Shown here one piece after another: positions 14,101 through 24,695 of a stretch of 27,827 bases of DNA. Origin of the DNA: DATKCA01 sp035544675 (GTDB lineage: Bacteria; Acidobacteriota; Thermoanaerobaculia; Gp7-AA8); assembly GCA_035544675.1 (NCBI GenBank), contig DATKCA010000042.1, positions 1-27,827 of the forward strand, written 5' to 3'. Below the pieces are notes generated by a model, which was not told the DNA's origin, ran no database searches, and saw only the letters and a program-made list of their open reading frames with translations. Position 1 is the stretch's first letter. Every line of letters starts with the position of its first letter. Position numbers and translations under genes: made by a program.

Positions 14101-15456
14101 ATGAAGGCAGCAGATGAGTTTTCCCACGTCCCCAACGAGCTCCTGCGTAAGTCGCTCCACATCGCCTTCGGCCTCTTCGCCTTCTCGCTGAGGTGGCTGC
14201 CGTGGTGGGTGGCGGCGGCGGTAGCGCTGTGCGCGGTGATCGGCAACTGGCTGGTTCTGCACAGACTCGTGGGCACCAGGGTCTCGCGGCACCAGCGGGG
14301 CTGGGATGCCGGGATCGTGCTTTACCCGCTTTCGGTTCTCGCGCTGATCGTGGTCTTCCGCGAAGACCTCCATGTGGCCGGGCTGGCCTGGGCCGCGCTG
14401 GCGTTCGGGGACGGATTCGCCACCCTGGTCGGCAAGAGCGTCCGCGGACCACGTCTGCCGTGGAACCGGGACAAGAGCTGGAGCGGCCTCTTTGGATTCG
14501 TGCTGTTCAGCGTGCCACCGCTTCTGCTGCTCTCGTATCACCTCAGCGATGAGGTCTCCTGGCTGCCGCGGTGGCTCGCCGTCACCGGTGTCGCGGTGGC
14601 CGGGGCCATTGCCGAGTCCTTGCCGCTCGGCATCGACGACAACATCACCGTCCCGGTTGCCGCGGCCACTGCGGCCGCACTGCTGTTCACGCCTCTGCAG
14701 CCGCGGCTGAACCTGGATGCGACGGCCATGTGGTGGCTCGCGCTGAACGCAGTGCTGGCAGTCGTCGGATACCTGGCGCGCAGCGTCGACGTGAGCGGCA
14801 TGGCCGGAGGCTGGGTTCTCGGCGCGATCCTGATCGTCTTCGGCTGGCCCACGCTCTACATCGCCCTGCTCGCGTTCTTCATCACCGGAACGGCGGCGAC
14901 GAAACTCGGCTATCGGAAGAAGGCGCAGCAGGGGCTGGCGCAGGAGAAGGGAGGCCGGCGCGGATTCGGACACGCCTTCGCCAACGTCGGCGTGGCGGCG
15001 ATCTGCGCCGTGGCCATGGCCATGACGGGACGGACGACGCTGTTCTGGTGGGCGGCGGTCGCGTCTCTGGCCACCGCGGCCGCGGACACGATCGCATCGG
15101 AGATCGGTCAGCTGGCCGGAAGGCGGACATTTCTGCCGCTGACGTTTCGCCCCGTACCGCGCGGAACCGAGGGGGCGGTCTCGGTGGAGGGGACTCTGGC
15201 GGGAGTGGGCGGGGCGCTGATCGTGGCGCTCGCCGCCGCGGCGGTCTTCCCCGGAGCATCCCGGATGGCGTGGGCGATGGTCGCCTTCGTCACGCTGTGC
15301 GCCTTCGCCGGCTCCTACATCGAGAGCATCGCCGGCCACTGGAACCGCACGCGGAGCCTCGGCATCGCCAACGGCGCGCTGAACTTCTTCAACACCGCCG
15401 CCGGAGCGCTCCTCTTCGTGCTCATCGCACCACACTTGCAATGGTTGTTTCAGTAG
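14101..15456 (+). CDS. Fusion of phytol/dolichol-kinase-like and DUF92 (VTE6-like) membrane domains
   Basis: A 451-residue polytopic membrane protein. The N-terminal half (about 1-225) has the CTP-dependent lipid-alcohol kinase pattern: RKSLHIAFG (16-24), GDGFATLVGK (103-112), DKSWSG (124-129) and AESLPLGIDDN (171-181), as in phytol kinase VTE5 and dolichol kinase. The C-terminal half (about 230-451) has DUF92/TMEM19 features: FFITGTAATKLG, ADTIASEIG, GTEGAVSVEGT (355-365). Plant VTE6 of that family phosphorylates phytyl-phosphate. The fusion would phosphorylate an isoprenoid alcohol twice to a diphosphate, probably for prenyl lipid or quinone salvage. It is followed within 12 bases by der. 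Lipid substrate is inferred. Confidence 0.8.
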   Translation: MKAADEFSHVPNELLRKSLHIAFGLFAFSLRWLPWWVAAAVALCAVIGNWLVLHRLVGTRVSRHQRGWDAGIVLYPLSVLALIVVFREDLHVAGLAWAALAFGDGFATLVGKSVRGPRLPWNRDKSWSGLFGFVLFSVPPLLLLSYHLSDEVSWLPRWLAVTGVAVAGAIAESLPLGIDDNITVPVAAATAAALLFTPLQPRLNLDATAMWWLALNAVLAVVGYLARSVDVSGMAGGWVLGAILIVFGWPTLYIALLAFFITGTAATKLGYRKKAQQGLAQEKGGRRGFGHAFANVGVAAICAVAMAMTGRTTLFWWAAVASLATAAADTIASEIGQLAGRRTFLPLTFRPVPRGTEGAVSVEGTLAGVGGALIVALAAAAVFPGASRMAWAMVAFVTLCAFAGSYIESIAGHWNRTRSLGIANGALNFFNTAAGALLFVLIAPHLQWLFQ

Positions 15457-15467
15457 TGGGAGGAACG

Positions 15468-16805
15468 TTGAAGCGCGTCGTCATCGTGGGGAGGCCGAAC
15501 GTCGGCAAGTCGACGCTCTTCAACCGCCTGGCCGGGCAGCGTCGCGCGCTGACGCACGACCTTCCCGGGATGACGCGCGACCGCCTCAGTACCATCGTCT
15601 CGCTCGACGACGGACGGCGTTACGAGCTGACCGACACGGGGGGTCTCGAATACGGCGACTCTCCGATGTCCGCCTTTGCCGGCGAGATTCGCGCCCAGGC
15701 CAGGACCGCGCTCGCCGAAGCCGACTTCATCCTGTTCGTCGTCGATGGAGCCTCGGGTGTCATGGCCGAGGACCGGGACATCGCGCAGGAGCTGCGGCCG
15801 GAGTCGAGCAAAACCGTCCTGCTCGTCAACAAGATCGACCGCAAGGATGCCGCCGCCGCCGTGACGGAGTTCTACGAGCTGGGGATGGAGAGGCTGATGG
15901 CGATCTCGGCCGAGCATGGCGAAGGCACCGACGACCTGGTCGACGCCATCAGCGAGATCGTCGCGCCCGGGCCGGACGAAGATGCGGAGGTGGATGAGGA
16001 CGCGCCGGTGCGCGTGGCCATCATCGGTCGTCCCAACGTCGGCAAGTCGTCGCTGCTGAACAGGCTGACGAACGAGGAGCGGGCGGTCGTATCTCCGATC
16101 TCGGGGACGACTCGTGACGCCATCGACGCCGAGATCGTCCGGAACGGCCGGCGGTACACGATCGTCGACACGGCCGGCATCCGCCGCAAAGGCAAGACGA
16201 GCGACGAGGCGGAGAAGCTCGCCGTGATCTCCGCGCGCAAGGCCATCGAGCGCTGCGAGATCGCGCTGGTCATGATCGACGCCATCGACGGCGTGGCCGC
16301 CCAGGACGCGACCGTGGCCGGTTACGCGGAGGAGGGGGGCAAGGCCGCGCTCATCCTCGTGAACAAGTGGGACGCCGCCGAACACGAGCAGGACGACTAC
16401 AAGAAGTTCGAAGAGGGGATCCGCTTCATGCTGAAGTTCCTCTCCTACGCCCCCGTCGAATTCATTTCCGCGAAGACCGGACGTCGCGTCGAGAAGATCT
16501 TCCCGCGGATCGACGCCATCATCGCCGGATACCGGAAGCGGTTTAGAACTTCGGAGCTGAACGTCATCCTGGAGCGCGCCGTGACCGCGCACAACCCACC
16601 CACGGTCCGCGGGAAACAAAGGCGTTTCTATTACGCAACGCAATTGAAGACGCAACCCCCCACCATCGCGCTGTTCTCGAACACCGATGAGCCTCTGCAT
16701 TTCTCGTATCGCAGGTATCTCGAGAACCGTTTCCGCGAGGAGCTGGGGCTGGTGGGATGCCCGGTGCACTTCGTGATCCGGGCCCGGAAAGGCATGAAGA
16801 AATGA
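15468..16805 (+). CDS. der: Ribosome biogenesis GTPase Der (EngA)
   Basis: A 445-residue protein with two tandem G domains, the hallmark of Der. Each begins with a P-loop: GRPNVGKST (8-16) and GRPNVGKSS in the second domain, with guanine-specificity motifs NKID and NKWD. The C-terminal KH-like domain ends with RARKGMKK. An acidic linker (PDEDAEVDEDAPV) joins the G domains. It acts in large ribosomal subunit assembly. I chose the TTG start at 15468 because GGGAGGA ends just before it and the protein then begins MKRVVIVGRPN, as usual; an ATG at 15441 would overlap the preceding gene. It likely shares a transcript with the fusion gene. Confidence 0.96.
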   Translation: MKRVVIVGRPNVGKSTLFNRLAGQRRALTHDLPGMTRDRLSTIVSLDDGRRYELTDTGGLEYGDSPMSAFAGEIRAQARTALAEADFILFVVDGASGVMAEDRDIAQELRPESSKTVLLVNKIDRKDAAAAVTEFYELGMERLMAISAEHGEGTDDLVDAISEIVAPGPDEDAEVDEDAPVRVAIIGRPNVGKSSLLNRLTNEERAVVSPISGTTRDAIDAEIVRNGRRYTIVDTAGIRRKGKTSDEAEKLAVISARKAIERCEIALVMIDAIDGVAAQDATVAGYAEEGGKAALILVNKWDAAEHEQDDYKKFEEGIRFMLKFLSYAPVEFISAKTGRRVEKIFPRIDAIIAGYRKRFRTSELNVILERAVTAHNPPTVRGKQRRFYYATQLKTQPPTIALFSNTDEPLHFSYRRYLENRFREELGLVGCPVHFVIRARKGMKK

Positions 16806-16807
16806 CT

Positions 16808-16844
16808 GTTCACAGTCCTTCGATCTGCGATGTCATCTGTGAAC
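16808..16844 (+). repeat. Inverted repeat after der
   Basis: GTTCACAG (16808-16815) and CTGTGAAC (16837-16844), perfect 8-base arms with a 21-base gap, start three bases after the der stop. It could be a weak terminator or an operator for the kinase gene that follows; no T run is present. Confidence 0.4.
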
Positions 16845-16887
16845 TGGCCTGCCAACTTTCCCGCTCCTGCTGCGTACTACCCTGACA

Positions 16888-19557
<2,670 letters not shown>

Positions 19558-19580
19558 ATCCTCGCCGCCGCCCGCGGAAG

Positions 19581-19602
19581 GCGCGGGTGAGGGCACCCGC
19601 GC
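19581..19602. repeat. Variant palindrome with compensatory changes
   Basis: Arms GCGCGGGTG and CACCCGCGC around loop AGGG. Compared with the copies at 251 and 1701, the changed base in each arm is matched by a change in the other, so pairing is kept. It lies between the convergent kinase and FHA genes and is followed by CTCC, like copy 2. Confidence 0.75.
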
Positions 19603-19617
19603 TCCATTCCTCCGATG

Positions 19618-20226
19618 TCAGAGCGGCGAGGCGGTCATCGTCGACTCGCTCGCGGACGCGAAGCGGATCAGCGCGCGCGTGCGGCCCAGCACCACTTCCT
19701 GATCGCCGGTGAACGAGAAAGGCCCGTCCAGACGGCGCTTGTCGATCCACGTCCCGTTCTTGCTGCCGAGGTCCTCGATGGTGGCGTGAGTACCGGCGAT
19801 GAGGATGCGGGCGTGGCGGCGTGACACGTCGGCGTTGCCGACGAGGTCGCGGCCGATCACGTTCTCGCCCTCCCGCAGCGGCAGCTCGCGACCGCCGATG
19901 ACGAGATGCGCCCGGATCTCGCTGTCCGTGGTCACGGGAACGCCGATGGCGTAGCCGAAGCGATGAATGGTCCGGATCACGGTGTGCTCTTCGTCGTGGA
20001 TGGCCAGGCGGATGTCGGAGACCAGGTTGTGCAGGTTGCCCATCTCGACGAAGACCCCCGGCCACAGCCGGTCGTAGAGCGACTCCTTCGACGCCGCGGA
20101 CGGCCAGCTGGCCACGAGAGAGGCCAGGAGATCGAAGGCTTTCGGATTGAGGGCGATGGGGCGGTCGCCGCGCACGACTTCGCGCCGCTCGGTGTCGAGG
20201 CTCAGGTCTGCGAAGTTGGCCCGCAC
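19618..20226 (-). CDS. Winged-helix DNA-binding protein with C-terminal FHA domain
   Basis: A 202-residue regulator. Residues about 1-98 are an OmpR/PhoB-like winged helix (ALNPKAFDLLASLVAS, LVSDIRLAI, VIRTIHRFGYAI). Residues about 105-195 are an FHA domain with Gly-Arg (GRD, Arg126), SRRHAR (135-140) and SKNGTW (155-160), the residues that grip phosphothreonine. It would be a transcription factor tuned by a Thr kinase, most simply the propeller kinase opposite it. The start is GTG 20226; TACAAT lies six bases upstream (20238-20233 on the minus strand) and no Shine-Dalgarno site fits, so the message is probably leaderless. It has no receiver domain. Confidence 0.9.
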   Translation of the reverse strand: MRANFADLSLDTERREVVRGDRPIALNPKAFDLLASLVASWPSAASKESLYDRLWPGVFVEMGNLHNLVSDIRLAIHDEEHTVIRTIHRFGYAIGVPVTTDSEIRAHLVIGGRELPLREGENVIGRDLVGNADVSRRHARILIAGTHATIEDLGSKNGTWIDKRRLDGPFSFTGDQEVVLGRTRALIRFASASESTMTASPL

Positions 20227-20232
20227 CCCTCG

Positions 20233-20238
20233 ATTGTA
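20233..20238 (-). promoter_or_regulatory. -10 element of the FHA regulator gene
   Basis: TACAAT on the minus strand, six bases before the GTG at 20226, in the same position as TACACT before the 7159 start. No good -35 is seen. It implies transcription starting at the start codon. Confidence 0.5.
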
Positions 20239-20302
20239 ATTGGTGGGAATTCGGGGGAGATCGGGCAGGACTCACCCGGGGCGCCGGGCCGACGCTGCAC
20301 TC

Positions 20303-20806
20303 ATGCAGTGGACACTCCTCTTCGCCCTCGCCGCGACCATCGCCTATCCGTTCACGGAGGCGACGCTGCAGCGCGACGACGTCCGCGCGTGCGTGACGCG
20401 GCTTGCCGCGATGAGCGGACACGGCCGTTTCGAGTATGAGAGCGCGGCGTTCCTCGTGCTGCGGGAAGACGGGAAGTTCGACTGCGCGGTGTGGCCCTCC
20501 GTCAGGGCCTGGCGTCGCGCGACGTGGGCCGGTCCGGTGCCGGATGGAACCGTCGCCGTCATGCACACCCATCCCCGATCGCTCCCCATGCCTTCGGCGC
20601 ACGACTCCCGCGAGGCCTCGCGCATCGGCATTCCCGTGATCGTGGTGGCCGGCCGTTTCGTCTCGATGGTGGGCAAGAATTCGGCAGGAGAGCGGACGGT
20701 TTCCAGCGTCTATACTTCAGGCCCCGATGAAGCCACCGCAGACAGTCTCGCTGACGCCCGGCAAACGGGTTCTCTTCCTGACGAAAGATCCGGAGCTCAT
20801 CCGTAA
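20303..20806 (+). CDS. Exported JAB/MPN-like (JAMM motif) protein
   Basis: A 167-residue protein beginning with a short hydrophobic signal-like segment (MQWTLLFALAATIAYPF). The motif HTHPRSLPMPSAHD (88-101) fits the JAMM zinc-site pattern HxHP...SxxD, with a candidate acidic residue upstream at Glu44 or Glu46. JAMM proteins are isopeptidases or peptidases; here the exported form suggests cleavage of a cell-envelope bond. The open frame runs 80 bases into the aconitase-like gene, whose ATG is at 20727; the tail after about residue 140 is unlikely to be structured. No clear Shine-Dalgarno site precedes ATG 20303, so the start is less sure. Confidence 0.65.
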   Translation: MQWTLLFALAATIAYPFTEATLQRDDVRACVTRLAAMSGHGRFEYESAAFLVLREDGKFDCAVWPSVRAWRRATWAGPVPDGTVAVMHTHPRSLPMPSAHDSREASRIGIPVIVVAGRFVSMVGKNSAGERTVSSVYTSGPDEATADSLADARQTGSLPDERSGAHP

Positions 20807-22742
20807 GCAGCTCTCGGGAGAGTGCGACCTGGAGATGAAGGATCTGCGCGTCGAGGATCTCCTCGACGACATCAACACCGATGCGATGACTCCGGCCTGG
20901 GTCTGCTTCGATCACAAACCGGAGGACATCGCGCGCAACGCGTACGCCGGCCTCATCGTGAACGGGGAGCGGCTGTTCGCTCCCGAAGCTCTTCGCAACG
21001 GCAATTTCGAGGTCATCGTGTCGGGGCTGCGCAAAGGCGTCGGCAGCTCGCGCGAGACGGCCACGCAGTGCGAGGTCTACAGCGGGATCAAGATCGCGGT
21101 GGCCGAGTCCTTCGCGCCGATTCACGCCGGGAACAACATCAACCAGGGCCTTCTGATGGCCAGCCACCAGATGCTGGCCCGCCTGCAGGCCGGAGAGAGC
21201 ATCCCGCTCCGCGAGTTCTACGAGAAGCACGACCCGATCACGCAGCTCATCATCCAGTGGGGCGGGCTCTTCCCGTTCGCCAGGGCGCTCGAGCAGGGAA
21301 GCATCGCTCTGCCGGTGCCCCACACCGGCCGCCGGCCGATGACGATGGGGGAGAAGATCATCGCCCGTCACATGATGGGCGCGCGTGACGACGCGCGATA
21401 CGTCAAGCCTGGCGACGCGGTGGTGGTGGAGGTCGACGGCGGCTACTCGCACGAGTTCACCACCGCGCAGGTGCACTATTTTCTCGGGCAGGAGTACGGC
21501 CCGGGCTATGACATCAAGAATCCTCAGAAGTTCGCGGTGTTCGAGGATCACCTCATCTATGCGGACGACGTCCCGCGCATGCGGCCGTTCATGGACAAGA
21601 TCGGCACGCTGCGGGATCTGCAGCGGGAGTTCCAGCGGCACACCGGCTGCCGCGACTTCTCGGCGACCGACAACATCTCGCCCGGCATCTGCCACGAGGT
21701 GGCCCGCGAGCTCATCGTCGATCCGGGCGACTTCATCCAGGCCACCGACAGCCATACGTGCATGGGGGGCGTGAACAACGCTCTGGCCTGGGGGGTCGGC
21801 TCGACGGAGTATGCCAACCTGGTGCACTCCGGATTCACCACGATCGAGGTATCCGAGTCGATCCGCTTCGAGCTGGTGGGGCAGCTGGCCGAGAACGTCA
21901 CGGCGAAGGACGTGATGCTCTACATCCTTCTCCAGTACGCCCGCCCCCAGCTGACGCTCGACCGCATCATGGAGTTCACCGGCCCCGGCGTTCGCTCCCT
22001 CTCGCTGGACGAGCGCGCCACTCTGGCCAACATGGCCACGGAATGCTCGGCCAGGACCGCAATCGTGGAGGCCGACGAGAAAACGTTTCAGTGGATCGCG
22101 TCGATGCGGCCCGGTGCCGCCATCGAGGAGATGCGCGCGCGCGCCGTCTGGCCCGATCCCGACGCGCAATACGCGGGCGGCGTGCATACCATCAACCTGG
22201 CCGGGATCCGGCCGATGGTGGCGCATCCCGGCGATCCCGATCACGGCATCGCGTCGGACCCGACCAACGGCGCGTACGTCGACGATCTCGGCGAGGTGAA
22301 GATCGACATCGCCTACGCCGGAAGCTGCACCGCCGGGAAGATCGACGATCTCATCTTCTACCACCAGGTGGCCAAGGAAGCCGTCGACGCCGGGCTGCGC
22401 GTTGCCGACGGCGTGCAGTTCCTCATTCAGTTCGGCTCGCAGGCCGTCGAGAAGTTCGCGCGCGAGAACGGCCTGGTCGACACGTTCCAACGAGCCGGCG
22501 CCATCGTCCTCAACCCAGGCTGCGGCGCATGCATCGGCTGCGGGCCCGGAGTGTCCGAGAGCGGCGAGCAGGTGACCATCAGCGCCATCAACCGCAACTA
22601 CAAGGGGCGCTCCGGGCCGGGCAAACTCTGGCTGGCCTCTCCGCTGTCGGTGGCCGCCTCGGCCTTCACCGGGTATATCACCGCCTACCGGCCGGGCATG
22701 TTCAGCAACCGCCACCAGGTGATCGAGCGCTCGCTCTCCTGA
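20727..22742 (+). CDS. Aconitase/isopropylmalate dehydratase superfamily enzyme, swivel-domain-first
   Basis: A 671-residue [4Fe-4S] hydro-lyase. The small swivel domain comes first (about 35-160: DDINTDAMTP 47-56, KGVGSSRE 103-110, FAPIHAGNNINQG), followed by the large catalytic part. The cluster cysteines are near Cys345 (TDSHTC) and at Cys599/Cys602 or Cys605 (GCGACIGCGPG). LeuC/HacA-type and plant-type aconitases have the swivel last or on a separate subunit; here it is N-terminal, as in AcnB but without AcnB's extra N-terminal HEAT domain. It would hydrate or dehydrate a citrate- or isopropylmalate-like acid. Which acid is uncertain; aconitate is the simplest guess. TATACT lies ten bases before the ATG; no Shine-Dalgarno site. 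Confidence 0.88.
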   Translation: MKPPQTVSLTPGKRVLFLTKDPELIRKQLSGECDLEMKDLRVEDLLDDINTDAMTPAWVCFDHKPEDIARNAYAGLIVNGERLFAPEALRNGNFEVIVSGLRKGVGSSRETATQCEVYSGIKIAVAESFAPIHAGNNINQGLLMASHQMLARLQAGESIPLREFYEKHDPITQLIIQWGGLFPFARALEQGSIALPVPHTGRRPMTMGEKIIARHMMGARDDARYVKPGDAVVVEVDGGYSHEFTTAQVHYFLGQEYGPGYDIKNPQKFAVFEDHLIYADDVPRMRPFMDKIGTLRDLQREFQRHTGCRDFSATDNISPGICHEVARELIVDPGDFIQATDSHTCMGGVNNALAWGVGSTEYANLVHSGFTTIEVSESIRFELVGQLAENVTAKDVMLYILLQYARPQLTLDRIMEFTGPGVRSLSLDERATLANMATECSARTAIVEADEKTFQWIASMRPGAAIEEMRARAVWPDPDAQYAGGVHTINLAGIRPMVAHPGDPDHGIASDPTNGAYVDDLGEVKIDIAYAGSCTAGKIDDLIFYHQVAKEAVDAGLRVADGVQFLIQFGSQAVEKFARENGLVDTFQRAGAIVLNPGCGACIGCGPGVSESGEQVTISAINRNYKGRSGPGKLWLASPLSVAASAFTGYITAYRPGMFSNRHQVIERSLS

Positions 22743-22865
22743 CGCGGTGGTGGTCACATACTGACCCTCCTGCCCATCTTTTGCCCCGCCCAAACGCCAG
22801 TGCCGGGTTCGTAGTAGACCCACGTTCACCAGGGCCGCCGATCCTCCTGCCCGCATTTTCAGCAA

Positions 22866-22881
22866 GTTACAAAACTGTAAC
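22866..22881. promoter_or_regulatory. Palindrome upstream of the first protease
   Basis: GTTACA-AAAC-TGTAAC, perfect 6-base arms, in the A/T-rich spot 68 bases before the ATG at 22949. It looks like a regulator site. It resembles the TACA..TGTA half-sites of BlaI-family operators but differs from the local BlaI-type site at 6392, so the regulator is unknown. Confidence 0.5.
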
Positions 22882-22948
22882 GCTCCGGCAGCGGTCGTGC
22901 TCTCACGGGGCCCGTCACTCGATGACGGAAAGGAGTTTTACCCCCTCC

Positions 22949-24607
22949 ATGAAGAGAACCTCCCTGATGAGTTTGCTGTGCCTGGTGGTCGCCGGCGTGG
23001 CGATGGCCGGTGGGAATGGCGAGATCCGGCGGACGGACCGGCCTGTTCCCGATCAATACATTGTCGTGTTCGAAGAGGACGCGGTGCGAGACGTTCCGGA
23101 AGCCGCGGCCGAGGTGGCGCGCCTGCACGGGGCGCGTGTGGGGCACGTGTATCAGCGCGCCCTGAAAGGATTCTCGGCCGTGATGTCGGAAGGGCGTGCC
23201 CGGGCCATGGCCCGCGATCCGCGCGTTGCCTATGTCGAGGAAGACGGTGAGGTGACCATCACCGCCACCCAAAGCAACGCCACGTGGGGGCTCGATCGGA
23301 TCGATCAGCGGGATCTGCCACTCAATGGCACGTACACGTACAACTACACAGGGTCGGGCGTGAAGGCGTACATCATCGACACCGGAATCCTGGCTTCGCA
23401 CGGCGAGTTCGGCGGACGGGTCATCGCCGGATACACGGCCATCAACGACGGTCGCGGGACGAGTGACTGCAACGGGCATGGCACGCACGTGGCGGGAACC
23501 GTCGGCGGGTCGACCTACGGTGTGGCCAAGAGTGTGACTCTGGTCCCGGTCCGTGTGCTCAACTGCAACGGGTCGGGGACGAATTCCGGCGTCATCGCCG
23601 GCGTGGACTGGGTGACGAGCAACCACGGCGCCGGCCAGCCGGCCGTGGCCAACATGTCGCTGGGGGGCGGGGCCAACTCCTCGCTCGATACGGCGGTCCG
23701 CAACTCGATCGCGGACGGCGTGACCTACGCGATCGCGTCCGGCAACAGCAACGCCGACGCCTGCAACTACTCTCCGGCGCGAGTAGGGGAGGCCATCACG
23801 GTGAACTCGAGCACCTCGTCGGATGCGCGTTCGTCGTTCTCGAACTGGGGCTCGTGCACCGACATCTTCGCGCCCGGCTCCAGCATCACCTCGGCCTGGT
23901 ACACGAGCAACACCGCGACGAACACCATCAGCGGCACCTCGATGGCCGCTCCTCACGTGGCCGGCGTGGCCGCGCTCTACCTTCAGTCGAATACGAGCGC
24001 GTCCCCGTCGACGGTGTGGGCGGCCATTCGCGACAGCGCGACGCTCAACAAGATCACCAGCGCCGGCAGCGGCTCGCCGAACCGGCTTCTCTATTCGCTC
24101 CTCACCTCGGGTGGTGGCGGAGGCGGCGGATCGACGACGCAGCTCTTCTCCAATCCCGGCTTCGAGAGCGGAAACAACGGAGCGTGGACCACGACCTCTT
24201 CGGTGATCACGAACTCCACCTCGCGCACTCCGCAGGCGGGATCGTGGTACGCGTGGCTGTGTGGCTATGGCAGCACCCGCACCGACTATGCCTACCAGCA
24301 GGTCAGCATTCCGTCCGGCGCCACCGCGGCCACCCTCTCCTTCTACCTCAAGATCGACTCGGCCGAGACGACCACCAGCACTGTCTACGACCGTCTGCGC
24401 ATCCAGGTTCTCAACTCTTCGGGCAGCGTGCTGGCCACACTGGCCACGTACTCCAATCTGAACAAGAGCACGTCGTACTCGCAGAAGTCGTTCGATCTGC
24501 TGCCCTGGAAGGGCCAGACCATCCGCATCCGCTTCTACGCGACCGAGGACAGCATCTATCAGACGTCGTTCCTGGTCGACACAACCGCTCTGAACGTCAC
24601 GCAATAG
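22949..24607 (+). CDS. Secreted proteinase K-like S8 protease with C-terminal jelly-roll-like domain
   Basis: A 552-residue secreted protease. Signal peptide (1-20), inhibitor I9 prodomain (about 35-103), then a proteinase K-type catalytic domain with Asp144 (IIDTGI), His177 (NGHGTH), oxyanion Asn266 (SGNSN) and Ser331 (GTSMAAPH). Four Cys (174, 206, 272, 303) suit two disulfides. A Gly-rich linker (388-394) leads to a C-terminal domain (about 398-552) with FSNPGFESGNNGAW and strand pattern like a carbohydrate-binding or P-domain-like jelly roll. AAGGAG stands 13 bases before ATG 22949, a rather long spacing; ATG 22922 is an alternative that would spoil the signal peptide. First of three tandem paralogues. 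Confidence 0.93.
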   Translation: MKRTSLMSLLCLVVAGVAMAGGNGEIRRTDRPVPDQYIVVFEEDAVRDVPEAAAEVARLHGARVGHVYQRALKGFSAVMSEGRARAMARDPRVAYVEEDGEVTITATQSNATWGLDRIDQRDLPLNGTYTYNYTGSGVKAYIIDTGILASHGEFGGRVIAGYTAINDGRGTSDCNGHGTHVAGTVGGSTYGVAKSVTLVPVRVLNCNGSGTNSGVIAGVDWVTSNHGAGQPAVANMSLGGGANSSLDTAVRNSIADGVTYAIASGNSNADACNYSPARVGEAITVNSSTSSDARSSFSNWGSCTDIFAPGSSITSAWYTSNTATNTISGTSMAAPHVAGVAALYLQSNTSASPSTVWAAIRDSATLNKITSAGSGSPNRLLYSLLTSGGGGGGGSTTQLFSNPGFESGNNGAWTTTSSVITNSTSRTPQAGSWYAWLCGYGSTRTDYAYQQVSIPSGATAATLSFYLKIDSAETTTSTVYDRLRIQVLNSSGSVLATLATYSNLNKSTSYSQKSFDLLPWKGQTIRIRFYATEDSIYQTSFLVDTTALNVTQ

Positions 24608-24628
24608 ACCCGGGTAACCGAATTCGAT

Positions 24629-24656
24629 CGCCCCGCGCGACCCGGCGCGCGGGGCG
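24629..24656 (+). terminator. GC-rich hairpin terminator after the first protease
   Basis: Perfect 11-base arms CGCCCCGCGCG and CGCGCGGGGCG with loop ACCCGG, 21 bases after the stop codon. The following TTCA is a poor T tract, so termination may be partial. Confidence 0.7.
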
Positions 24657-24695
24657 TTCACGGCTCCTTGTCCGGGCGTATGAAGGAGAAGAGTG

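Noticed and set aside
14571..16805. A 744-residue frame extending Der upstream
   Set aside because: The first 290 or so codons are out-of-frame DUF92 sequence; the TTG at 15468 with GGGAGGA gives a normal Der.
20559..22865. A 768-residue open frame antisense to the aconitase-like gene
   Set aside because: It is a shadow caused by high GC; its protein has no domain character and the plus-strand enzyme has all expected motifs.
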